DNA from: an uncultured Variovorax sp.
GTDB lineage: Bacteria > Pseudomonadota > Gammaproteobacteria > Burkholderiales > Burkholderiaceae_C
Reading direction: 5' to 3'
Length of the DNA stretch: 7,566 nucleotides
Assembly: GCA_903872875.1 (NCBI GenBank)
Contig: CAIQMJ010000293.1
Coordinates: 1 to 7,566, forward strand
Shown here: positions 1 through 7,566 of the stretch, piece after piece
Layout of the letters: each line of letters starts with the position of its first letter
Position numbering within the stretch: the first letter of the stretch is position 1
Position numbers and translations under genes: made by a program
The notes under the pieces: generated by a model
Databases searched by the model: none
Told to the model about the DNA's origin: nothing
Seen by the model: only the letters and a program-made list of their open reading frames with translations

Positions 1-279
1 CTCGCCGCCTGTGCCGCCTTCGCCACCGCCGCGGCCGCCTTCGCGCAATCCACCTTGCCGACCATCGATGGCGAAGTGCGCAAGGTCGACCTCGCCGCCG
101 GCAAGATCACGCTGCGCCACGGCGACATCACCAACCTCGACATGCCGGCGATGACCATGGTCTTCCGCGTCAAGGACCCGGCGCTGCTGGAGAAGGTCAA
201 GCCCGGCGACAAGGTGCGCTTCACGGCGGACCAGCCGGGCGGCACGCTCACGGTGATGTCGCTGGAACCCGCGAACTGA
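1..279 (+). CDS. CusF-like periplasmic copper-binding protein (5' partial)
   Basis: The frame is open from the first base to a TGA at 277-279, so the start codon and first part of the signal peptide are missing. The visible N-terminus is Ala-rich and hydrophobic and ends in AFA|QS, a good signal peptidase I site, so the mature protein of about 77 residues should be periplasmic. It is a small beta-barrel-type CusF domain. The Cu(I)/Ag(I) ligands of E. coli CusF can be matched by spacing: His36 is the His at 118-120, and Met47 and Met49 are the Mets at 151-153 and 157-159 in the motif MPAMTM. The position of the capping Trp44 is Met here (142-144). Family members carry Cu(I)/Ag(I) to efflux pumps or other copper proteins. 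No efflux gene is visible, so the partner would lie to the left. The stop is 3 nt from the end of the convergent dehydrogenase gene. The family call is firm; the exact role is inferred. Confidence 0.85.
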   Translation, partial: LAACAAFATAAAAFAQSTLPTIDGEVRKVDLAAGKITLRHGDITNLDMPAMTMVFRVKDPALLEKVKPGDKVRFTADQPGGTLTVMSLEPAN

Positions 280-282
280 GCT

Positions 283-1605
283 TCATGCGGCCGCGCGCCT
301 GCGAGCGAAGCGCTGCGGATCGAACGGCGCGAGCGGTGTCTCCGGCGTCTGGCCGGCAAGCAACTGCGCAACCAGCCTGCCGGTGCGGGCCGAGCCGCCC
401 AGCCCGACATGCCCATGGCCGAAGGCCAGCACCACGTCGGGCGTGGCTTGCGCCGGCCCGATGCAGGGCAGCCCGTCGGGCATGCTCGGCCGATGGCCCA
501 GCCAGTGGCGCACGCCGGCCGCGCGCGCATCGAGCGGCAAGGCGGGGAACATCGAGCGCAGGTGGCGGTACAGGATGTCGGCGCGGCGCCAGTCGGGGGG
601 CGCATCGAGTCCGCCGATCTCCACCTGGCCCGCGGCGCGCAGGCCGCCGTCCATGCAGTGTGCGATCAGCTTGCCGTCGGCCGCCATCATCGGGGTGCGC
701 GGACCGACCTCGGGCGCGCCGACCACCACGTGGTAGCCACGCTCGGATTCGAGCGGCACCGGCGAACCCGCCGCGCGCGCGAGCCCGCCGGAATGCGCGC
801 CCGCGCAGATGGCCGCCACATCGCAGGCGATCTCTCCATGGGCGGTCAGCACGGCCCGCAACCGGCCGCCTTCGATCCGGAAGCCGGTGGCACGCGCCAT
901 CACGCGCTGCGCGCCCAGCCGCTCGGCATGGCGGGCGAGTGCGGCGACATAAGCGCCCGGGTCACGGCAGTGTCCGGCCTCCGCCACGAAAATGCCGAGC
1001 GTGTAGCGGCCGTCCAGGTCGGGCTCATGCGCACGCAGTTGCGCAGCGTTCCACCGCTCCCAGCGCACACCCGTGCGCTGGCGCACGCGCCAGGCCAGCG
1101 CATCGCCCATGAACTCGGCCTGCGAGCGATAGACGTGCAGCAGCCCGCGGCGTTCGATCAGGCGCGGTACACCAGCCTCGGTGGCCAACTGCCGGTGCAG
1201 TTGCGGTGCATCGATCAGCAATGTCCGCAGCGCATCGGCGGTGCGCTGCACGCGCACCTCGGTCCAGCCCGAGAGCAGGTAACGCAGCAGCCACGGCGTG
1301 GCGCTCGGCAGGTGGCGCCAGCGCACCGCCAGCGGACCGAGCGGGTCGGCCAGCCAGCCGGGCACCTTGCGCCAGGCACCCGGCAGGGCTGGCGGCACCA
1401 CGGAATGCGACGACAGCCAGCCCGCATTGCCGTAGCTGGTGGCATGTTCGGCACCGGGCTCCCCGGGCTCGACCAGGGTGACGCGCAAGCCCGCACGCGC
1501 GGCTTCGATGGCGGTCGCGCTGCCGATCGCGCCGGCACCGATGACGACGGCATGCCGCACTGCTCCTGCAGATCGAAGGCTCTCTGAATCATCTCGTACC
1601 TTCAT
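283..1605 (-). CDS. FAD-dependent oxidoreductase, DadA-like D-amino-acid dehydrogenase
   Basis: A 440-residue DAO-superfamily flavoprotein, expected to oxidise an amino acid (probably a D- or imino acid) to the 2-oxo acid plus ammonia and pass electrons to the respiratory chain. An N-terminal Rossmann motif, VVIGAGAIGSA (about residues 20-30), is followed by an acidic E46 and the DadA-type segment TSYGNAGWLS (56-65). The C-terminus has GHRPSMPDGLPCIG (370-383) and FGHGHVGLGGS (395-405), the FAD-binding and substrate-site region of the DadA group. Its length suits DadA (about 415-435 residues). The frame stays open upstream to 1986, but that part runs antisense to the hydrolase gene and does not look like protein. 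I chose ATG at 1603-1605. GTG at 1558-1560 would put the Rossmann strand right at the N-terminus, as is usual, and has an AGGAG only 2 nt upstream. True substrate unknown; glycine/sarcosine oxidase-like activity is an alternative. Confidence 0.85.
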   Translation of the reverse strand: MKVRDDSESLRSAGAVRHAVVIGAGAIGSATAIEAARAGLRVTLVEPGEPGAEHATSYGNAGWLSSHSVVPPALPGAWRKVPGWLADPLGPLAVRWRHLPSATPWLLRYLLSGWTEVRVQRTADALRTLLIDAPQLHRQLATEAGVPRLIERRGLLHVYRSQAEFMGDALAWRVRQRTGVRWERWNAAQLRAHEPDLDGRYTLGIFVAEAGHCRDPGAYVAALARHAERLGAQRVMARATGFRIEGGRLRAVLTAHGEIACDVAAICAGAHSGGLARAAGSPVPLESERGYHVVVGAPEVGPRTPMMAADGKLIAHCMDGGLRAAGQVEIGGLDAPPDWRRADILYRHLRSMFPALPLDARAAGVRHWLGHRPSMPDGLPCIGPAQATPDVVLAFGHGHVGLGGSARTGRLVAQLLAGQTPETPLAPFDPQRFARRRAAA

Positions 1606-1645
1606 GCATCCGATCGTACGTGGCGCAGTCCCATAATCGGCCGCC
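1606..1645. promoter_or_regulatory. Divergent intergenic region, probable promoters
   Basis: About 40 nt separate the starts of the divergent dehydrogenase and hydrolase genes, or 85 nt if the dehydrogenase starts at GTG 1558-1560. CATAAT at 1632-1637 matches the -10 consensus at 5 of 6 positions for rightward transcription. The complementary strand reads GATTAT (4 of 6). No convincing -35 box is spaced correctly, and no sigma54 GG-N10-GC element was found. The short palindromes CGATCG and CGTACG (1611-1620) overlap and could be an operator core, but this is weak. Confidence 0.3.
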
Positions 1646-2698
1646 ATGCCTGATGAGATCTGCAATTTGTCCGCCTCCGATTCACCCACCGCGGACCCCG
1701 GCGCGATCACCCGCGTGGCCGGCATCGAGGTCGGCCATTTCAGCGACACCCGCCGCCCCACCGGCTGCACGGTGATCCTCGCCAAAGAGGGCGCTGTCGG
1801 CGGCGTCGACGTACGCGGCGCCGCACCCGGCACGCGCGAGACCGACCTGCTTGCGCCGGGCAACCTGGTCGAGCAGGTGCACGGCATCATGCTGGCCGGC
1901 GGCAGCGCCTGGGGCCTGGCCGCCACCGAAGGCGCGATGCGCTGGCTGGAAGAACGCAACATCGGCTTCGACGTGCGCTTCGGCACGCTGCCGATCGTGC
2001 CGTCCGCCGTGCTATTCGACCTGCCGATGGGCGACGCGCGCTTCCGTCCCGACGCGGCCTCCGGCTATGCGGCCTGCGAAGCCGCATCGAGCCAGCCGCC
2101 GGCCGAAGGCAACGTCGGCGCCGGCAGCGGTGCGATGGTCGGCAAGCTGTTCGGCATCGATCGCGCGATGAAGGGCGGCATCGGCAGCGCGTCGATCACG
2201 GTCGGCGGCGTCACGGTCGGTGCGTTGATCGCGTGCAATGCGCTGGGCGACGTGATCGACCCCGACACGGCTCAGGTCGTCGCCGGCGCACGTACCGCCG
2301 ACGGACGCGCCCTGCTCGACACCCGCCGTGCGCTGATGCGCGGCGACCTGCCGCAGCCGCTGCTGGCCGGCACCAACACCACGATCGGCGTGGTCGCGAC
2401 CGACGCCGTGCTGACCAAGGTGCAGGCCAACAGGCTCGCGATGGTCGCGCACGACGGCCTGGCCCGCAGCATCAACCCGGTCCACACGATGAGCGACGGC
2501 GACACGCTGTTCGCGCTCGCGACCTGCCGCGTGCCACTGGCCGGCGGCCGGCCCGGCATGACGGTGCTCAGCGCCATGGCGGCGGAAGTCGTCGCCATCG
2601 CCACGCTGCGCGCCGTGCGTGCGGCACGCACGGTCACGGCCGGCAGCCTGTACGTGCCGTGCGCAGCCGACCTGGCCGCACGGCAGGTCCGGACATAG
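1646..2698 (+). CDS. P1 family peptidase (S58 DmpA/NylC-like Ntn hydrolase)
   Basis: A 350-residue N-terminal-nucleophile hydrolase of the DmpA/NylC fold, made as one chain that cuts itself into alpha and beta subunits. The cleavage motif GTN|TTIGVVATDA places the nucleophile at Thr245, giving an alpha chain of 244 and a beta chain of 106 residues. Known NylC catalytic residues fit by spacing: Asp284 and Asp286 in MSDGDT lie 39 and 41 residues after the Thr (NylC Thr267, Asp306, Asp308), and Lys167 lies 78 before it (NylC Lys189). Asn198 is the likely oxyanion Asn. Thr rather than Ser as nucleophile favours the NylC side over DmpA. Relatives cleave amide bonds of small substrates: aminopeptidase/D-amidase, beta-peptidase or nylon-oligomer hydrolysis. 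There is no signal peptide, so it is probably cytoplasmic. The start is ATG 1646, with no clear Shine-Dalgarno and about 19 unconserved residues before the ITRVAGIEVGH core. It is followed after 16 nt by the TAXI gene. Substrate cannot be read from sequence. Confidence 0.88.
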   Translation: MPDEICNLSASDSPTADPGAITRVAGIEVGHFSDTRRPTGCTVILAKEGAVGGVDVRGAAPGTRETDLLAPGNLVEQVHGIMLAGGSAWGLAATEGAMRWLEERNIGFDVRFGTLPIVPSAVLFDLPMGDARFRPDAASGYAACEAASSQPPAEGNVGAGSGAMVGKLFGIDRAMKGGIGSASITVGGVTVGALIACNALGDVIDPDTAQVVAGARTADGRALLDTRRALMRGDLPQPLLAGTNTTIGVVATDAVLTKVQANRLAMVAHDGLARSINPVHTMSDGDTLFALATCRVPLAGGRPGMTVLSAMAAEVVAIATLRAVRAARTVTAGSLYVPCAADLAARQVRT

Positions 2699-2703
2699 CC
2701 ACC

Positions 2704-2707
2704 GAGG
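2704..2707 (+). promoter_or_regulatory. Ribosome binding site deciding the TAXI gene start
   Basis: GAGG lies 7 nt before ATG 2715-2717. It supports this start over any start further upstream, where the frame stays open to 2619 but overlaps the hydrolase gene and encodes an Arg/Pro-rich segment with no membrane character. Confidence 0.6.
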
Positions 2708-2714
2708 TTCTCCC

Positions 2715-4054
2715 ATGTCGATGCCCAAGACCCTGAAGCTGATCCTGCTGTCCATCCGCGACCTGATCGTTTCGCTGGGTCCGGTGGTGTTCCTGGTCGC
2801 GGGCCTGCTGGTCGCCGCCTACTGGTGGCTCGATCCGCAGCCGCCGCGCCGCGTGACGCTCGCGACCGGCCCTGCCGGCAGCGCCTATGCGGAGTTCGGC
2901 AAGCGCTATGCGCAGGCACTCGCGGCGAACGGCATCACGGTCGAACTCAAGCCGACCGACGGCTCGTCGGCCAACCTGCAGCTGCTGCGCAGCGGCGGTG
3001 CCGACCTCGGCTTCGTGCGCGGCGGCAGCGCCGATGCGGTGGCCGACGAAGAGGCCGGCCTCACCTCACTGGGCAGCCTTTTCTACGAGCCGCTGTGGGT
3101 GTTCTACCGCACCGATGCGGCGCGCCAGGTCGACCGGAAGACCGCCACGCTGACGTCGATCACGCAGCTCAAGGGCCTGCGCGTGAACGTCGACAGGCCC
3201 GGCAGCGGCGTGCCCGACATCGTCGACAAGCTGCTGCGCGCGAACCACATGAATGCGCTGTCGATGCAGCTGTCGAACCTCGAACCGGCGCCCGCGACCG
3301 AGGCGCTGCGTGCGGGCTTGCTGGACGCGGTGATCCTGGCTTCCGCGCCGCAGTCGCCGCTGGTGCAGCGGCTGCTGCGCAGCGACGGCATCCAGCTGAT
3401 GGACTTCGGCCAGGGCGACGCCTATGCGCGCCGCTTCGCCTTCCTGTCCGCCGTGACCTTGCCGCGCGGCGTGATCGACCTTGCGAAGGACCTGCCACCG
3501 CGCGACGTGTCGATGCTCGCCGCCACGACCTCGCTGCTGTCGCGCGAACAGACGCATCCGGCATTGCGCCAGCTGTTTGCGCAAAGCGCGCAGACGATCC
3601 ATGGCGAGGCAGGCTGGTTCAATCGGGCGCGCGACTTTCCGAACACCCGCACCAGCGAGCTGCCGGTCAGCCCCGAAGGCGACCGCGCCATCAACGGCAC
3701 GCCGCCGTTCTGGCAGCGCTACCTGCCCTTCTGGGCCAGCAATCTGGTCGAGCGCATGTGGCTGGTGCTCGGTGGCCTGCTGGTGCTGATGCTGCCGCTG
3801 AGCCGCGTCGTGCCGCCGATCTACCAGTTCCGCGTGCGCTCCCGCGTGTTCCGCTGGTATGCGCGACTGCGCGAGGTCGAGGCCAAGGTCGATGCCGGCC
3901 ACGGCGAGCGGGATGCGCTGCTCAAGGAGCTCGACGAGCTGGATCGCGTGGTCAACAAGGTGGCCGTGCCGCTGTCGTACGCCGACGAGCTATACGCGCT
4001 GCGCAACAACATCCATTCGGTGCGCAAGCGGATACGTGCCGACGCAAGCGGCGC

Positions 4055-4058
<4 letters not shown>
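2715..4058 (+). CDS. Membrane-anchored TAXI-family TRAP solute-binding protein
   Basis: A 447-residue protein with a TAXI-type periplasmic binding domain between two membrane segments. Residues 1-16 are short and basic, TM1 is about 17-38 (ending in AAYWW), and the binding domain runs from about 45 to 340, opening with VTLATGPAGSAYAEFG. A second hydrophobic stretch (about 348-368) follows the linker segment PPFWQRYLPFW. A basic tail (RVRSRVFRWYARLRE) then leads into a charged, coiled-coil-like helix to the C-terminus. Basic residues flank both membrane segments on the outer ends, predicting both termini in the cytoplasm and the binding domain in the periplasm. Ordinary TAXI proteins (about 320 residues) are soluble or lipid-anchored and feed a fused DctQM permease; none is encoded here. 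This extended two-TM form is, from memory, a recurring Burkholderiales subfamily. The stop overlaps the dctD stop. Ligand unknown; TAXI relatives bind glutamate, 2-oxoglutarate or other organic acids. Confidence 0.85.
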
Positions 4059-5430
<1,372 letters not shown>

Positions 5431-5434
<4 letters not shown>

Positions 5435-7416
5435 GGGTTTGCTCCGCGGTGTTCATCCCGCAAGGTGACGATGAAGACGGCGCCGCCGAGCGGACTCGGG
5501 CCGGCGCGCAGCAGCCCGCCGAAGTCGCGCACGATGCCCGCCGAGATGGCCAGTCCGAGGCCCAGTCCGGCGCCCTGTTCCTTGGTCGTGAAGAAGGGCT
5601 CGAACAGCCGCGGCATCGCTTCGGGCGCGATGCCCGAGCCGTTGTCGTGCACCTCGACCACCACCCCGTCGGCGCGCCTGCGCGCGACGATGCGTACGCG
5701 GCGCGGCGACGCCGTCGCCGCCGCATCGAAGGCGTTGGCCAGCAGGTTGACGAGCACCTGCTCGAGCCGGTTGCCCTCGCACAGCGCGAGCAGGCCGGGC
5801 GCGATGTCCTGCTCGAGGCGGATCTGTTCCTGGCGCACGCGCTGGTCGAGCAGGAACAGCGCATCGGCGATCACGCCCGCCAGGGCCACCGGCTTGAGAT
5901 CCACAGCCGACCGGCGTGCGAATTTCTTGAGCTGCGCCGTGATCTCGCCCATGCGGTCGGTCAGCTGGCAGATCGTCCGCAGGTTGAGTTCGACCTCGCC
6001 GGCGCGCCCGCGCTGCAGGAAGACCATCGCGTTGGCCGACAGCATGCGCAGCGCCGCCAGCGGCTGGTTCAGCTCGTGCGTGATACCTGCCGACATCTGC
6101 CCGAGCACGGCCATCTTGCCGGTCTGTACCAGGTCGTCGAGCGTGTTCTTGAGGATCTCCTCGGCGCGGCGCCGCTCGGCGATCTCGTTCTGCAGGTGGT
6201 GATTGGCCTCGCTCAGCGCCTCGGTGCGCAGCTGCACCATGTGCTCGAGTTCGTCGTAGGCGCGCTGCAGTGCCTCGCGCGCGGCGAGCCGCTGGCGCAC
6301 GATGCGGCGGCGCTGCTGGAAGAACATCACCAGCAGGGTGAGGAAGACCAGTGCGAACATGGTCGCCAGCGCGGTGGTGCGTGCCAGCGCCTGAACGGGC
6401 TTCATGTCGGACAGCATGATGAGCTTCCAGTCCGTGCCGGCCACCGGCCGGCTGTCCAGCAGGTAGTCCGCGCCCGCCGGCTGATTGCCGCGTGGTCCGC
6501 TCAGGCTGCTCGGACTGAGCTGCACCACCGACCCATCGCCGCCCGACAGGCGCTTCGTCTCGCGCATGGCGATCGGCGCCAGCGCGCCGGCCTCGGTGTA
6601 CTGGCGCGTGCGGGCCAGCTCCAGCAAGGTCTCGTCGGACAGCGGCTTCAGTGCCCGGAACTTCCAGCCGGCTTCAGAAGACAGGAAGACCACGCCATTG
6701 CCGTCGACCGCGAGCACCTTCTCGGTGGAGTGCGACCAGGCTTCGTCAAGCTTGTCCAGGCTGACCTTGACGGTGGCGACGCCCAGCATGCCGCCGGCAT
6801 CCGGCAGGCCGAACGAGAAGTAGTAGCCCGGCTCCCGGCTCACCGTACCGATGCCGTAGAAGCGGCCGGGCACGCCACGCAGCGCGTCCTTGAAATAGGG
6901 CCGGTAGGAGAAGTTCATGTTCACGAAGCTTCCCTCCTGGTTCCAGTTGCTCGCCGCCAGCGTCATGCCCCGCGCGTCCATCACATAGATGGCCGAGGCC
7001 TGGGCATGCGCATTGACCGTCTCCAGATAGACGTTGGCTTCGAGCTGCATGCGCGGGTCGCCGGGATTGCGCAGCAGGTCGAGCACGTCGGGGCTCAGCG
7101 AAACCACCTGCGGCAGGTACTCGTAGCGGCTGAGTTCGCTGTGCAGGCCGGCCGAGTAGATGTCGAGCCGGTGCGACGTGTTCTGCCGCAGCGAGCGCAC
7201 GCCGGCATGCTCGCCGACAACGTAGGCCAGTCCGCTGCCGGCGCCGATCAGGCAGAGCCAGAGCAGCGTTCCGGTCCAGGCCCGCCAGCGCGTGCGGCGC
7301 CGCTGTGCGGGACTGGAGGGCGCGTCGTCGGCATCGACGGCAGCCAGACGCACGCCGTCCGGCATCGGCGGTGCGCCGGCAAGGCCGGACCGGTACGACG
7401 CAGACAGGTTCATCAT
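5431..7416 (-). CDS. dctB: DctB-type sensor histidine kinase
   Basis: A membrane sensor kinase of 661 residues from ATG 7416. A cytoplasmic N-terminus of about 46 residues leads to TM1 (about 47-67), a large periplasmic double-PAS/Cache sensor (about 68-346), and TM2 (about 347-367). A linker coiled coil (388-422) precedes the kinase core. The sensor carries RPYF (172-175) and PGYYFSFG (196-203), matching the conserved dicarboxylate-binding region of DctB proteins. The kinase boxes are complete: H box with His447 in THELNQPLAALR, N box NAFDAA, G1 DNGSG, F box FEPFFTTK and G2 GLGLGL. It should autophosphorylate on His447 and phosphorylate D55 of DctD. The frame also allows a GTG start at 7446-7444; neither start has a good Shine-Dalgarno, so the first 10 residues are uncertain. 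The Cache fold and DctD partner favour organic-acid sensing; dicarboxylate is the best guess for ligand. Confidence 0.9.
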
Positions 7417-7566
7417 GGCGCGGCCCGCCGAGAGAAGCAGTGACACGGGAGCGAGGTGCGGGATGCCGCGAATGCGCGGCGCGCAACGATGCTATGCACG
7501 CCAACCCGCTTCGCCGAGACGGATTTACCCTGGCCGCAGCGCCCGCAGACCCGCATCGCGACGTCA
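7417..7566. other. dctB upstream region, no established gene
   Basis: These 150 nt run from the dctB start to the window edge. I found no convincing sigma70 promoter, sigma54 element or terminator for the leftward operon. A rightward frame from ATG 7494 is open to the edge (24 codons, beginning MHANPLRRDGFTLAAAP). It could be the first codons of a divergent gene, but it lacks a clear ribosome binding site and is too short to identify. Another ATG at 7463 has GAGG 6 nt upstream but opens an Arg-rich frame that looks non-coding. Confidence 0.3.

Noticed and set aside
1..48. LAAC lipobox-like sequence at the visible start of the CusF-like protein
   Set aside because: It lies inside a longer hydrophobic stretch that ends in a better signal peptidase I site (AFA|QS), and the family is normally soluble in the periplasm. 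The missing N-terminus prevents a final decision.
409..1587. A 392-codon + strand frame antisense to the DadA-like gene
   Set aside because: No domain signal; the opposite strand encodes a clear FAD-dependent dehydrogenase with Rossmann and C-terminal motifs.
1606..1986. Upstream extension of the dehydrogenase frame by 127 codons
   Set aside because: It overlaps the start of the hydrolase gene, is Pro/Arg/Ser-rich, and would place the nucleotide-binding motif about 140 residues into the protein, unlike the family.
7447..7566. Possible sigma54 promoter upstream of dctB
   Set aside because: TTGGC-like and TTGC-like pieces occur on the minus strand, but no GG and GC pair has the required 10-nt spacing.

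Overview
The window is very GC-rich, densely packed with genes and has strong G/C bias at third codon positions. It carries a DctB/DctD two-component pair and a membrane-anchored TAXI-type binding protein of a form I associate with Burkholderiales. My best guess is a betaproteobacterium near Comamonadaceae (Variovorax/Acidovorax-like). This rests on gene families and composition; there is no rRNA or other marker.

Layout, left to right: (1) 1-279, +, the 3' end of a secreted CusF-like periplasmic copper-binding protein whose start lies outside the window. (2) 283-1605, -, a DadA-like FAD-dependent amino-acid dehydrogenase, convergent with gene 1 and separated by 3 nt. (3) 1646-2698, +, a P1-family (S58 DmpA/NylC-like) self-cleaving N-terminal-nucleophile hydrolase, divergent from gene 2 across about 40 nt. 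(4) 2715-4058, +, a TAXI-family TRAP solute-binding protein anchored by two membrane segments, 16 nt behind gene 3 and probably in the same operon. (5) 4055-5434, -, the sigma54-dependent response regulator DctD, whose stop codon overlaps that of gene 4 in a shared CTAG. (6) 5431-7416, -, the sensor kinase DctB, whose stop overlaps the dctD start (ATGA). The last 150 nt hold the dctB upstream region and no gene I can establish.

Two functional themes appear. The hydrolase/dehydrogenase pair could release and oxidise amino acids, possibly D-amino acids, from small amides or peptides. The TAXI protein and DctB/DctD both deal with small organic acids at the membrane, one as a binding protein and the other as a sensor-regulator pair. 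No TRAP permease subunits (DctQ/DctM) are present here.

The most striking detail is in DctD. The Walker B motif reads GTLFLAEI where the family has GTLFLDEI, so the metal-coordinating Asp is Ala, while the receiver, Walker A, GAFTGA, arginine fingers and Fis-type HTH all look intact. No mobile elements, CRISPR arrays, tRNA or rRNA genes were seen. I found no clearly new multi-gene system.
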